Shown here: piece after piece, positions 54,883 to 64,000 of the stretch | Position numbering within the stretch: position 1 is the first letter of the stretch | Layout: each line of letters starts with the position of its first letter | Source of the DNA: Myxococcales bacterium | Lineage (GTDB): Bacteria > Myxococcota > Myxococcia > Myxococcales > JAJYLH01 | DNA: 64,000 nucleotides | Direction of reading: 5' to 3' | Assembly (NCBI GenBank): GCA_021787845.1 | Contig: JAJYLH010000003.1 | Span: forward strand, 186,001 to 250,000 | The notes under the pieces: generated by a model | Seen by the model: only the letters and a program-made list of their open reading frames with translations | Databases searched by the model: none | Told to the model about the DNA's origin: nothing | Made by a program: the position numbers and the translations under genes

Positions 54883-55056
54883 GACGTCCCCCTTTCACGC
54901 GACGCCGACGGCGCGCCGCGTGCGAGAACGAAGCTAGACGCCGCGCGCCTCGAGGCAACGTGTGAACGAACGGCACATCCGGCGGCGCGGTTTGCGCAGG
55001 CGAAGGCGCGCAAACGTAGGGTTAGAGCGCTGCCGCCAGGCTTGGATTCGCGCCCG

Positions 55057-56646
55057 TCACGGCCCGGAGTAGACCGCGACCGCCCCGGCGTGCGTCGAGT
55101 TGCCGGCAAAGGACACCACCATCTTGCGCGAAGCGCCCTGGCCCCACGACTGGATGTCGCTGACGCCCTCGTCGATCAGGTCCGGTCCGAACACCTGGGT
55201 GATGGCGGTGACGTTCCCGTCCTTGAGGCGCGAGAGGCCGCCGACGAAGCTCGGCCCCACCCACACGCTCTGGTCGAGGGGATCGGCAGCGATGCCCCAG
55301 AGCTTGTTGGCGACGAGACCGTCGCCGGTGGTCAGCCGCGCCAAGACCGTCCCGTCCGCCGCCAGGTGCGCCAAGCCCCGCACGAACGAGGTGAGCCACA
55401 CCGTGCCGTCGTTCATCGCCGCGGCGCCGGCGACGAAGTCGTCCACCCGCTCGGCGACGGTGGGGATCTGCGGCTCCTCCACCAGGTCCGGCCAGATGTC
55501 GATGCGGTTCGCGATGTACGGCGGGTCCTCGGTCTCGCTCTGCGCCTGGAAATAGTCGCCGCCGGTGGTCGCGTAATGGAATTTCGTCGTGCGCATCTGC
55601 CCGCCGAACCAGACGTCGTGCGTCACCGGATCGACCGCGACGCCATAGTAGCCGCCGGTCAGGTACGCGCAGCAGCTCCCGTCGGCCTTGTACCCGTTCA
55701 GCGCCGGGTGCACGTGCTCGAGCACCCCCGAACAGCCGAAGTGGCCCGGCTCGTCGTCGAAGGGGCTCGTCTGCTGCGTCGGCACCGGAGGATCGAGGGT
55801 CGAGTCCCACTGGCACTTGCCGGTGCCGGCGTAGTGCGCGGCGCCCATCGCGAAGCCGTGGTTCGCGCCGAACCAGACCCGGTCGTTCGCCGGGTCGTAC
55901 CGGACCCGGTAGATGTCGCACAGCTTCTCCCGCCCCCGCAGCTCCGCGCCGACGAGGCCCGGTCCCGACGAGATGTCGTAGTGCACGACGTCGATGCCGG
56001 TCGCCGTCAGGGTCACCCGGTCGGCGTCACCGCTCTTGTAGATCGACGGGTCCGGATTGGGCCCGTCCCAGTTGCTCTCGCAGTCCAGCTCCCCTGGCGC
56101 CGGGGGCTTGCCCATATACCCGACGAAAACGGTCCCGGCCCACGCGCCAGAGACCGAGATCACGTCCAGGACCTTGGTCCCCACGGGAGCGCTGCCGTCT
56201 GGCATGTAGCCGTAGGGCCGCAGGCCGTCCTTCATCGTGAGCTGGGTGAAGCTCGTGTCGCCCGGCCGGAGCACGAAGAGCCCCTCGGTTCCGCCCGCGA
56301 CCCAGAGGTCGCCGCCCGCGTCGTAGCTCGCCCCGTAGACCTGGTTCGGCAGCCCCTGGTCCGGACCGTAGAACGTCCAGTCCGCGGTGTTCGCGGGAAT
56401 CGTCACGGGGAGCGGCACCGATGCCGCCGACCCCCCATCGGTCGCGGTCACTCCGGCATCGCTCCCGCCATCGACCACGACCGTCCCCGCGTCCGCCGGC
56501 GTCGACCCGGCATCAGCCGGATCGGTCCCGGCGTCATGCCGAGCGAGACCACTATCGCCTGGCGTCACCCCGACCGAGTCGACGCAGCCGAGGCCGGCCG
56601 CCAAGGTCGCCATCAGCGACAGCGCGAGCGCTCGTTCGAGCTTCAT
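55057..56646 (-). CDS. Propeller-repeat lipoprotein
   Basis: A 529-residue predicted lipoprotein or exported protein (signal ending LAAGLGC, Cys at about residue 21; the -3 position is unusual). A Gly/Asp/Ala-rich tether (DAGTDPADAGSTPADAG) is followed by blade repeats typical of two-component regulator propellers: YGASYDAGGDLWVAGGTEGLFVL, YRVRYDPANDRVWFGANHG, GVAVDPVTHDVWFGGQMR, GAAAMNDGTVWLTSFVRGLAHL, GIAADPLDQSVWVG. The repeats probably form a beta-propeller. GGGGGAACG precedes ATG 56646. Function unknown. Confidence 0.78.
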   Translation of the reverse strand: MKLERALALSLMATLAAGLGCVDSVGVTPGDSGLARHDAGTDPADAGSTPADAGTVVVDGGSDAGVTATDGGSAASVPLPVTIPANTADWTFYGPDQGLPNQVYGASYDAGGDLWVAGGTEGLFVLRPGDTSFTQLTMKDGLRPYGYMPDGSAPVGTKVLDVISVSGAWAGTVFVGYMGKPPAPGELDCESNWDGPNPDPSIYKSGDADRVTLTATGIDVVHYDISSGPGLVGAELRGREKLCDIYRVRYDPANDRVWFGANHGFAMGAAHYAGTGKCQWDSTLDPPVPTQQTSPFDDEPGHFGCSGVLEHVHPALNGYKADGSCCAYLTGGYYGVAVDPVTHDVWFGGQMRTTKFHYATTGGDYFQAQSETEDPPYIANRIDIWPDLVEEPQIPTVAERVDDFVAGAAAMNDGTVWLTSFVRGLAHLAADGTVLARLTTGDGLVANKLWGIAADPLDQSVWVGPSFVGGLSRLKDGNVTAITQVFGPDLIDEGVSDIQSWGQGASRKMVVSFAGNSTHAGAVAVYSGP

Positions 56647-57085
56647 CGTTCCCCCACCGACGGGTTCGCTCGACGACGGCGAGCGGCCCCCGTCCTCGGT
56701 CCACGCATGGGCCGTGCCGCGGTCCAAGGAGCGCCTCGAGGCGCGTCGGGATGGAACCACGTTGCTCAGCTCGGTCAGCGCTGTGCGCGGTCGGCGCCAT
56801 GCCGCGCCTCTTTGGGCTTCGAGCCCAAGCCCGAGCCCTCGCCGCACCGGCGCAAGCGCCCGGCAGATCTCCCGGGCGATCCCGACGTCGAAGAGCGCAT
56901 CGCCTTGGACGACGAAAGTCGTCTACGGTGGAGGCATCGCGAGCCGGCCACCTTCGGCCGGGCGGTTGGACGCCGGCGGGCGGGCCGTGGTAGAAGCCCC
57001 GCTTTCCCGCGAGGGAAAGGCCTTCCGGCGGGTGCTTACTTCGCACGTCCGGCGGGCGGCGACTCGTTTTTCGGCAGGTGGCCAG
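56647..57085. other. Divergent intergenic region
   Basis: A 439-bp region between the divergent propeller lipoprotein and kinase genes, so it should hold both promoters. A weak TTGGAC...TAGAAG pair near 56970-57000 (about 19-bp spacing) might serve the kinase. No gene recognised. Confidence 0.45.
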
Positions 57086-59791
57086 ATGCTCTGTTACCGC
57101 TGCGGCAGCCACGTACCCGACGGCACCGAGACGTGCGGCACCTGCGGCCAGAAGTTCGCCCTCGGGCTCAAGCCCGGTCCGATCGCCGGGTTCGGCACCG
57201 GCACCCGCCGCCATCGCATCGCCGTCGAGAGCTCGCCCTACAAGGTCGGCGACGTCCTCCAGAACCGCTACCAAATCAAGGACAACGTCGGCGCCGGGCC
57301 CCTCGGGTGGGTCTTCAAGTGCATCGACCGGGACATCGACGTCGACGTCGCGCTCAAGGTCGTCAGCCCGCGTTTTCTGCAGGCCAGCGAGGAGCGGGAG
57401 GCGCTCGCGAGCGAGCTGAAGGCGGCCCGGAAGCTCGGCCACCCGAACATCGTGCGCGTGTACGAGGACGGCGAGGACCAGGGGCGGCTGTTCTTCACCA
57501 TGCAGCACCTGGAAGGGCTCACCCTCCGGCGCATCTGGGACTTGAGGCGGCAGAAGGGCCAGCTCTTCGCCCTGCGCGAGGTCGAGCCCATCGTCTCCCA
57601 GATCGCGCAGGGGCTCGAGGCCGCCCAGCCGCTGATGAGCCACGGCGACCTGAAGCCGGACAACATCCTGGTCCTGCCGGACCTCTTGAAGATCACCGAC
57701 TTCGGCCTGGCGAACGCGCTGCCCCGGGGGCCCTTCATGGCGGCCCAGAAGACCGGCGGCGTCCATCGCTACCTCGCGCCGGAGTTCCTCCACGGCCAGC
57801 GCATCGAGCCCCGCGGCGACGTCTTCGGCCTCGGCGTCATCCTCGGCGAGATGCTGGCCGGCTCCCCTTTCGAGGGGCAGGGCTTCGACCTCTTGGCCCG
57901 CAATCCGACGCTGCCGCGCGAGGTCGACCTGATCTTTCGCAAGGCGGTCGCGTTCAAGCCGCAGGATCGTTTCGAGGACACCGGCGCGCTGGCTTTGGCG
58001 ATCACCGAGGCGATGGGGGGCCAAGCCACGCCCCGGGTCCGCCAGGCCGGCCAGACCGCGCCCCAGTTCACCCCGATCGATCGGCCCCGACCTGCAGAGC
58101 CGGCGTCGAGCGAGCGCTCGGCGGGAACCGAGCCCCCGAGCAGCGGTCCCGTCCAGCCGCCGCCCGCCGCCGGCGACATCTCCCTGCGCGAAAAGACCGA
58201 AGAGGTCGAAGACCAGCAGATTCAGGAAGCCAAGGCCGTCGAGGAGCCCCCGGCGGCTCCGAAGACCGAGGCCCAGAAGCCTGCCGGCGGCGGGGCTCTC
58301 GTTCCCGTCGAGCGTCGGGAGATGCCCGCGCCCTCGGCGGCGGCGGTTCAGCCTCACGACACCCCCGTCGCCGAGCACAAGCCCGTCCAGGCACCCGCCC
58401 CGAAGCCGGTCTCCCCGGCGCCGCCCGCGACGCCCGCCCGGGGCGCGCCGGTTCCGCCGGCCAAGGACCGTCCCGCCGCCCGCGAGCAGCCTTCGGCGAA
58501 GGCGCTCTCCGGGCCGAAGAAGAAAGTGCCGGCCGCTCCAGCGCCGCCCGCCGCGAAGAAGCCGGATCGCCCGAAGGCCCCGTCGCCAGGCAAATCCGCT
58601 CCCGCCCAGAAGGAGTCATCCCGCCCAGCGGCGGCGCCGCCGCCTGGCCGCCCACCCAATCGGCCCTCCGACAACGCGCCCAAGGTCCTCGCCGCCGGGC
58701 TGGTCGTCGTCATCATCGGCGTCTTCGCCTACCTGGTCGTCCAGGGAGTGCACCACCCGCGTGCCTCATCGAGCGGCGGCCCGGTGGCGACCGCCAAGCC
58801 CGTGGTCACTCCTCATCCGCCGCCGCCGACGCCCGTGGCGACCGCCGCGCCCGCGGCCGACGCCGGTTCCGCCGAGGTGGTGATCGCCCCTGCGCCGAAG
58901 GCTCCGACGGAGACCGCCTCCGCCCATACGCCGCCGGCTAGCACCGCTCCTGTGGCCGTGAGCGACGCGACCGCGACCGACGAGCCGCCGACGAAGGCGC
59001 CGGCGGCCGACGACCGTCACCAGCCGCCGGATGCGAAGGCGAAGGCAGCGCTCGACGCGCAGGCGCGCGAGGCGGCGAAGAAGAAGGCGGACGAGGCCGC
59101 GGCCAAGGAGCGCGCGGCCAAGGAGGCGGCGAAGAAGAAGGCGGAAGAGGAAGCGAAGGCGGCGGCGCATAGCCAGCCGCCGGACGCGGCGGTCGTCGCT
59201 TCCGCCGAGACCAGCCGCTGCCCGTCGGGGATGAGGTACGTGCCGGCGGGGACCTTTCTCTTCGGGGCGCCCAACTCCGACGACCTGAAGAACTTCGGGG
59301 ACCTCGACGCGACGAGCCGGCACGAGCACGCATTCTGCATCGACGTCTACGAGAGCCCCGACCGGCGGGGCGCGCGGCCGACCGCCCTCGTCACCTACGC
59401 CCAGGCGGAGCGCTCCTGCCGGCGACGCGGGCAGCGGCTGTGTCGCGAGGACGAGTGGGAGCGCGCCTGCAAGGGCCCCGACGACCTGCGGTTCCCCTAC
59501 GGAAAGAACTTCGTCGCGTCGGCCTGCGACACCGCCGGGTCGGACCTGAACGCGCGGCCGGTCAGCGGCACCGGGACGCATCGGGAATGCGTGTCGGGGT
59601 TCGGCGTCTTCGACCTCGCGGGGAACGTCGCCGAATGGACCTCGTCGACTTTCGCCGAGGGCGAGCGGGTGGTGAAGGGGGGGTCGGCAGCGCAGCCGGA
59701 CTACGACAGCCGGTGCGCCGCGCGTGCGGGGAAGAGCCCGCGCACCCGCGACCGGATGATCGGCTTTCGCTGCTGCGCGGACCCCCGGTAG
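57086..59791 (+). CDS. Ser/Thr protein kinase fused to a formylglycine-enzyme-like domain
   Basis: A 901-residue protein in four parts: an N-terminal zinc ribbon (CYRCGSH...CGTCGQKF, residues 3-24), a Hanks-type kinase domain (about 55-330) with the ATP-binding K91 (VALKVV), catalytic loop HGDLKPDN (H186, D188; Gly replaces the usual Arg of HRD), DFGLA and LAPEF. A long Pro/Ala linker follows, then a membrane helix (about 535-555). The C-terminal extracytoplasmic domain (about 711-901) resembles FGE-sulfatase proteins: MRYVPAGTFLFGA, RRRGQRLCREDEWERACKG, GNVAEWTSS, ending GFRCCADPR. ATG 57086 follows GGCCAG. The architecture is known in myxobacteria. The next gene starts 4 bp later. Confidence 0.88.
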   Translation: MLCYRCGSHVPDGTETCGTCGQKFALGLKPGPIAGFGTGTRRHRIAVESSPYKVGDVLQNRYQIKDNVGAGPLGWVFKCIDRDIDVDVALKVVSPRFLQASEEREALASELKAARKLGHPNIVRVYEDGEDQGRLFFTMQHLEGLTLRRIWDLRRQKGQLFALREVEPIVSQIAQGLEAAQPLMSHGDLKPDNILVLPDLLKITDFGLANALPRGPFMAAQKTGGVHRYLAPEFLHGQRIEPRGDVFGLGVILGEMLAGSPFEGQGFDLLARNPTLPREVDLIFRKAVAFKPQDRFEDTGALALAITEAMGGQATPRVRQAGQTAPQFTPIDRPRPAEPASSERSAGTEPPSSGPVQPPPAAGDISLREKTEEVEDQQIQEAKAVEEPPAAPKTEAQKPAGGGALVPVERREMPAPSAAAVQPHDTPVAEHKPVQAPAPKPVSPAPPATPARGAPVPPAKDRPAAREQPSAKALSGPKKKVPAAPAPPAAKKPDRPKAPSPGKSAPAQKESSRPAAAPPPGRPPNRPSDNAPKVLAAGLVVVIIGVFAYLVVQGVHHPRASSSGGPVATAKPVVTPHPPPPTPVATAAPAADAGSAEVVIAPAPKAPTETASAHTPPASTAPVAVSDATATDEPPTKAPAADDRHQPPDAKAKAALDAQAREAAKKKADEAAAKERAAKEAAKKKAEEEAKAAAHSQPPDAAVVASAETSRCPSGMRYVPAGTFLFGAPNSDDLKNFGDLDATSRHEHAFCIDVYESPDRRGARPTALVTYAQAERSCRRRGQRLCREDEWERACKGPDDLRFPYGKNFVASACDTAGSDLNARPVSGTGTHRECVSGFGVFDLAGNVAEWTSSTFAEGERVVKGGSAAQPDYDSRCAARAGKSPRTRDRMIGFRCCADPR

Positions 59792-59795
59792 ACCG

Positions 59796-60734
59796 ATGCG
59801 CCGCTTTGCCCTCCTCGTCGTCGGGCTCGTCTTGGGCGTCGTGTCCGCCCGGGCGGACGAGCTGCCCGTCGTCGCGGTGGTGAAGAGCGGGGAGCTCGCG
59901 CCGTACGACAAGGCGGTGACGGCCTTTGCGCTCGAGGCGCGGGCGCGGCTCGTCGAGTACGACCTGAAGGGCGACCGGGCGCGGGCGACCCTGGCGTTCG
60001 AGGCGCTCAAGAGCCATCCGCCGGCGCTGGTGTGGGCGTTGGGGCCGCTCGCGGCGGTCGACGCGCACGAGGACCTGCCGGACGTGCCGCTGGTCTTCGC
60101 GCTGGTGCCCAACGACGAGAAGTACGGGCTTTCGGGGCCGAACGTGACCGGCGTGTCGCTGACCCGGGCGCCTAGGGCGCAGCTCGAGACCCTGCGGGCG
60201 CTGGCGCCGGCGACCCGGGCGGTCGGCGTGGTCTACGACCCGCGGTCGAGCGCGCTGCTCGTGGCGCGCGCGCAGCGGGCCGCGACCGCGTTGGGGCTCA
60301 AGCTCGTGCCCGCCGCGGTGAGCGACGCCTCCCAGGTCGGCGAAACGGTGGCCTCGCTCGCGGGGAAGATCGACGCGCTGTGGATGGTCGCCGACCGGAC
60401 CGTGTCCACCGTCAGCGCTTTCGAGACTCTGCTGGCCTTCTCCCGGGCGCATGCGGTGCCGGTCTTCGCGCTGTCGGAGGAGGAGGTGCGGGCGGGCGCG
60501 CTGGTCTCGCTGGCGCCGGACCTCGCGGCCATCGGGAGGCAGTCGGCCCGGCTCGTCAACCGCATCCTCCGCGGCGGCATCGCCCCCGGCGCACTGCCCG
60601 TCGAGGAGCCGGAAGCGCTGGACCTCGCCATCAACCTGTCGGCCGCCCAATCGTTCGGCAAGGGCTGCACGCTCGCGCTCGACATCTTCACCTTCGCCGC
60701 CCGCCACCACTACCCGATCGACGTTTTCCAGTAG
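59796..60734 (+). CDS. ABC-transporter substrate-binding protein (ABC_sub_bind)
   Basis: A 312-residue exported protein (signal ending VSARADE) of the TrpX/ABC_sub_bind family: LVWALGPLAAVDA, PDVPLVFALVPN, GVSLTRAPRAQLETLRALAPATRAVGVVYDP, and VPVFALSEEEVRAGALVSLAPDLAAIGRQSARLVNRIL. No permease or ATPase gene is adjacent, so it may act as a sensor partner; the 4-bp gap after the kinase gene argues for co-transcription and functional linkage. Confidence 0.85.
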   Translation: MRRFALLVVGLVLGVVSARADELPVVAVVKSGELAPYDKAVTAFALEARARLVEYDLKGDRARATLAFEALKSHPPALVWALGPLAAVDAHEDLPDVPLVFALVPNDEKYGLSGPNVTGVSLTRAPRAQLETLRALAPATRAVGVVYDPRSSALLVARAQRAATALGLKLVPAAVSDASQVGETVASLAGKIDALWMVADRTVSTVSAFETLLAFSRAHAVPVFALSEEEVRAGALVSLAPDLAAIGRQSARLVNRILRGGIAPGALPVEEPEALDLAINLSAAQSFGKGCTLALDIFTFAARHHYPIDVFQ

Positions 60735-60800
60735 CGCTCCCGACCCTCGCCAGCCGTCTTTGGCGCCGGCGTTTGCATCGGGGTTTGCGTTCCGGGCAGG

Positions 60801-61580
60801 ATGACGCCCGTGCAGCTTTCGGTCCTCGCCAGCGGGAGCAAGGGCAACGCCATCTACGTCGAGGCGGGGTCGGTGGCGGTGCTGGTCGATTGCGGGCTCA
60901 CCGTGCCCGAGCTCAAGCGGCGGCTTCGGGTGGTCGGCCGGGACACCTCGCGGCTTAGCGCGGTGTTCGTCACCCACGATCACACCGACCACACCGGCTC
61001 GTCGGCGACGCTGGCGAAACGGCTCGGGATTCCGCTCTACGCGACGGCGGGAACGCACTCGGTCCTCGGAAGCCTTCCCGGTGAGCTCGAGCGGGTGGTG
61101 CGGGCGGGCGAGCCCGTCCGGCTGGAGGCGTTCGAGATCCTGCCCTTCACGACCTCGCACGACGGCGTGGAGCCGGTCGCGTTTCGCGTGACCGAACGCG
61201 CGACCGGGCGCGTCGCCGGCATCGCCACCGACCTGGGCTACGTGTCGCGGCAGGTGGTCGAGAACCTCGCGGGAGCGCACCTGCTTCTCGTCGAGCACAA
61301 CCACGACGAGCGGATGCTCATCGACGGGCCGTATCCGGAGATGCTCAAGCGCCGCATCCTCGGCGTGCGCGGGCATCTGTCGAACGAGGCGGGCGCCCTT
61401 CTCGCGAGCCAGGTCCTCCACCCGGCCTTGAAGCAGGTGGTGCTCGGGCACCTGTCGGAGACGAACAACACGCCGGACCACGCCCGCCGCGCCTTCGAGA
61501 AAGAGAACGACAGCGCTCCCGCGACCTTGAGCCTCCACGTCGCCCGGCAGGACGCGCCCAGCCCGGTCTTCGAGGTGTGA
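60801..61580 (+). CDS. MBL-fold metal-dependent hydrolase
   Basis: A 259-residue metallo-beta-lactamase-fold protein of the YycJ/WalJ-like type: LASGSKGNAIYVE, VLVDCGL, THDHTDHTG (metal ligands), TSHDGVEPVAFRV and VEHNHDE. These are predicted to be hydrolases or nucleases; some relate to cell-wall and DNA control in Gram-positives. It ends 2 bp before purB. Confidence 0.88.
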   Translation: MTPVQLSVLASGSKGNAIYVEAGSVAVLVDCGLTVPELKRRLRVVGRDTSRLSAVFVTHDHTDHTGSSATLAKRLGIPLYATAGTHSVLGSLPGELERVVRAGEPVRLEAFEILPFTTSHDGVEPVAFRVTERATGRVAGIATDLGYVSRQVVENLAGAHLLLVEHNHDERMLIDGPYPEMLKRRILGVRGHLSNEAGALLASQVLHPALKQVVLGHLSETNNTPDHARRAFEKENDSAPATLSLHVARQDAPSPVFEV

Positions 61581-61582
61581 CC

Positions 61583-62887
61583 ATGATTCCCCGCTACTCG
61601 CGGCCGGAGCTCCAAGCGCTCTGGTCGGACAGGCACCGCTACGAGACCTGGTGGCGAGTCGAGCTCGCGGCCGCGCAGGCGCTCGCACGCGCGGGGCGCA
61701 TCCCGGCGAGCGCGGTCGAGGCGTGCGCGAAGAAGGAGCCGGCGTTCGACACGGCCGCGGTCCAGCGCATCGAGGAGATCGAGCGGACGACGCGGCACGA
61801 CGTCCTCGCGTTCCTCCAGTTCTGCGAGGAGCGGATCGGTCCCGAGGCGCGGTTCCTCCACCGCGGGATGACCTCGTCCGACGTGCTCGACACCTCGCTA
61901 GCGCTCCTGCTTACCGAAGCGGCGCGGCTCATCGACGACCAGCTCGCGCGCGCCCTGGAGGCGGTGAGGACCCGAGCTTTCGAGCACCGGAAGACGCCGA
62001 TGGTCGGCCGGTCGCACGGCATCCACGCGGAGCCGACCACCTTCGGCCTGAAGCTCGCGGTCTGGCACGGCCACCTCGCGCGCGCGCGGGAGCGGCTCCA
62101 GGCGGCGGCGGCGCGGATCGCCTTCGGGAAAGTCGCCGGGGCGGTCGGGACCTACGCGCAGCTTTCGCCGGAAATCGAGGCCGACGCCCTCTCGCGCCTG
62201 GGGCTGTCGCCCGAGCCGGCCTCGACCCAGGTCGTCCAGCGCGACCGGCACGCGGAGCTCTTCCTGGCCATCGCGCTGTGCGGCACCGCTGTCGAGGTCA
62301 TCGCGACCGAGATTCGGCATCTCGCGCGCACCGAGGTGGGCGAGGTGGAGGAGCCGTTCGAGCCGGGGCAGCAGGGCTCGTCGGCGATGCCGCACAAGAA
62401 GAACCCGATTCTGTCGGAGAACCTCTGCGGCCTCGCGCGGACGCTGCGCGGGATGGTGGTGCCGGCGCTGGAGGACGTCGCGCTCTGGCACGAGCGGGAC
62501 ATCTCCCATTCGTCGGTGGAGCGGATGATCGCGCCGGACGCGACGACCACCCTCCACTTCATGCTCCACCGGCTCTGGGGCCTGGTCGAGAGGCTCGTCG
62601 TCCATCCCGAGCGGATGCGCGAGAACCTGGAGGCGACCGGCGGGCTCGTGTTCTCCGGCGCGCTGTTGTCGCTGCTCGCCGACAAGGGTGACGCTCGGCA
62701 GGAGGCCTACCGGGTGGTTCAGCGGCTCGCGCTGGAGGCCCGCGCGAAGCGGATGGCGCTCGAGCCGCTCGTCGAGTCCGATCCGACGCTGCAGAGGCTC
62801 TTGACCCCGGACGAGATCGAAGGCGCCTTCAGCCTCGCGCCGCACCTCGCGCACGTCGACGCGATCTTCGAGCGGGTGTTCCGCTAG
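61583..62887 (+). CDS. purB: Adenylosuccinate lyase
   Basis: Catalyses two fumarate-eliminating steps in purine synthesis (SAICAR to AICAR and adenylosuccinate to AMP). The 434 residues have the PurB start MIPRYSRPEL, RTTRHDVLAF, GMTSSDVLDTS, VGRSHG and the fumarase-superfamily signature SSAMPHKKNP. ATG 61583 is preferred over GTG 61577 because GAGG then sits 7 bp upstream and the N-terminus is canonical. Two bases separate it from the MBL gene. Confidence 0.96.
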   Translation: MIPRYSRPELQALWSDRHRYETWWRVELAAAQALARAGRIPASAVEACAKKEPAFDTAAVQRIEEIERTTRHDVLAFLQFCEERIGPEARFLHRGMTSSDVLDTSLALLLTEAARLIDDQLARALEAVRTRAFEHRKTPMVGRSHGIHAEPTTFGLKLAVWHGHLARARERLQAAAARIAFGKVAGAVGTYAQLSPEIEADALSRLGLSPEPASTQVVQRDRHAELFLAIALCGTAVEVIATEIRHLARTEVGEVEEPFEPGQQGSSAMPHKKNPILSENLCGLARTLRGMVVPALEDVALWHERDISHSSVERMIAPDATTTLHFMLHRLWGLVERLVVHPERMRENLEATGGLVFSGALLSLLADKGDARQEAYRVVQRLALEARAKRMALEPLVESDPTLQRLLTPDEIEGAFSLAPHLAHVDAIFERVFR

Positions 62888-62995
62888 GCCCTCGCCGAAG
62901 AGCGTCTCTGCGCACCCGCGGGGCGCGAGGGTTGGATTCCCCAGCCGGCGCCGACCTCGTCGCGAGTCGCTATATTGCGCCCTCGAGGGAACCCC

Positions 62996-64000
62996 ATGAG
63001 CCTTCGAATGGCATTCGGCGCTTCGCTGGGCGCTCTCGTGGCGATGGCGCTCGCCATCGCGACCGGGCTGATCGTCGCGACCGACCAGGTCGCCAAGACG
63101 GCGTCCGCGCTTTCGGAGAACGTCCACCGGGTCCGGCTCGCGCAGCATCTCCAGATCGACCTCCTCCTGCACGCGCGGGCGGTCGACGAGCTGCGCAAGG
63201 CCGACGAGGCGCAGCGGATGCGCGAAGAAATCGCCGAGTCGGAAGGCTACCGCCGGTCGGTGGCGAGCCAGGCCGCCTTCCAGGACGCGAGCCGGGCGAT
63301 TCGAACGTACCTGACGGCGCCGAACGCGGACAGCTTGCGCGTCGCGTACGCGGCGGCGGACCAGTTCGTCAATGCCGAGGAGAGCGACGCGACGGCGCTG
63401 GCGCACGTCGCGGCCGACTGGCGAACGCGCGCGATCGCCCTCGGAGCGACCTTGGGGCTGCTCCTGGTCCTCGCCGCGACCGGCATTCTCTTCTGGTTTC
63501 GTACCGCGACCCTCCGGCCGATCCTGGAGCTCAACCGCGCGATGCGAAGCTACGCCGCGGGCGACCGCTCAGCGGCGGCGCCACAGGAAGGCGCGCGGGA
63601 GGTGCGCGAAATCGGCCAGGCATACGAGCGGATGCGCGAGGCTCTCCGCCAGCAGCGCGAGGACCAGGTCACCTTCCTCGCCGGCGTCGCCCACGACCTG
63701 CGAAACCCGCTGACGGCGCTGCGCCTGGCGCACGCGGTCGTGCGGGAGGGCAAGGCGGTCTCCGAGACCCGGCTGCGCTCGATCGTCCAAATCACCGGCC
63801 GGCAGGTGGAGCAGCTCGACCGGATGGTCGGCGACCTGCTCGACTCGACCCGCCTCGACGCCGGCCGGCTCGAGCTGCGCCTGGGCAGCGTCGACCTGGG
63901 CGCGCTCGCCGAGGAAGCGGCGCAGCTCATCCGCTCGGCCACCCCCGACCGCGCGATCTCGGTCGACCGCCCGGCGCAACCGCTGCTCGCCTGGGCCGAC
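62996..64000 (+). CDS. Sensor histidine kinase (3' end cut off)
   Basis: The frame is open to the window end, so only 335 residues are seen. N-terminal membrane helix (about 8-28), a periplasmic helical region, a second helix (about 140-165), a HAMP-like segment (RPILELNRAMRSYAAGD) and a HisKA domain with H233 (LAGVAHDLRNPLTAL). The ATPase domain is outside. TATATT at 62971-62976 may be its -10 box, without a clear -35. The start ATG 62996 is preceded by GAGGGA. Confidence 0.88.
   Translation, partial: MSLRMAFGASLGALVAMALAIATGLIVATDQVAKTASALSENVHRVRLAQHLQIDLLLHARAVDELRKADEAQRMREEIAESEGYRRSVASQAAFQDASRAIRTYLTAPNADSLRVAYAAADQFVNAEESDATALAHVAADWRTRAIALGATLGLLLVLAATGILFWFRTATLRPILELNRAMRSYAAGDRSAAAPQEGAREVREIGQAYERMREALRQQREDQVTFLAGVAHDLRNPLTALRLAHAVVREGKAVSETRLRSIVQITGRQVEQLDRMVGDLLDSTRLDAGRLELRLGSVDLGALAEEAAQLIRSATPDRAISVDRPAQPLLAWAD

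Overview
The window looks like a chromosomal segment of a high-GC member of the Myxococcota. The evidence is a type IV pilus block in myxobacterial order (pilB-pilT-pilC-pilS-pilR), many lipoproteins and cysteine-rich secreted proteins, PEGA, DUF6982-like and PilZ proteins, a Ser/Thr kinase fused to a formylglycine-enzyme-like domain, and a protein ending in a MYXO-CTERM-type tail (Gly-Cys-Gly-Cys, one hydrophobic helix, Arg cluster). Coding density is high. Because of the GC content, most genes are shadowed by long spurious open frames on other strands.

Layout. 1-3.5 kb: end of a Cys-rich surface protein with a terminator, then a two-helix membrane protein of the MXAN_5187 type. 3.7-7.8 kb: tRNA-Cys, arginine decarboxylase (speA) and an APC permease. 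7.9-14.6 kb: a small acidic protein with an exceptional ribosome binding site, a family 2 glycosyltransferase, an aldehyde dehydrogenase, a PEGA protein with a duplicated C-terminal motif and a GT-C-like membrane protein. 14.6-19.5 kb: pdxJ, nnr and tsaE facing pncA and pncB (B6, NADHX repair, tRNA t6A and NAD salvage). 19.7-21.2 kb: a GFWKTH secreted protein and a lipoprotein. 21.3-28.9 kb: the pilus block, without pilA. 29.2-43.2 kb: ribF, a beta-barrel protein, a giant lipase-like lipoprotein, tryptophanase, an M15 peptidase, a cation/proton antiporter, a CPBP protease (possible myxosortase) and several envelope proteins.

43.2-51.4 kb is the most unusual part. An rsm22 gene lies between copies of an interspersed repeat family. 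Upstream of it are a hairpin (REPIN-like) element and a 255-bp MITE-like element with 23-bp inverted ends and a 9-bp target duplication. Next comes an orphan gene that fuses a phage gpD/VgrG-type baseplate-hub domain, through a Pro/Ala/Lys linker, to a tyrosine/dual-specificity phosphatase domain with an intact Cys-x5-Arg motif. It is transcribed divergently from a very long Pro/Ala-rich DUF6982-like protein and a PilZ protein. No other phage-tail, T6SS or eCIS gene is visible.

51.5-64 kb: a two-enzyme cell-wall hydrolase with the MYXO-CTERM-like tail, a DUF6882-like protein, a propeller lipoprotein, the kinase-FGE fusion with a solute-binding protein, an MBL-fold hydrolase, purB and the start of a histidine kinase.

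Main candidates for follow-up are the hub-phosphatase fusion with its repeat-rich surroundings, and the pairing of a myxosortase-like protease with a MYXO-CTERM substrate. All family calls are recollection of motifs; no database search was run.
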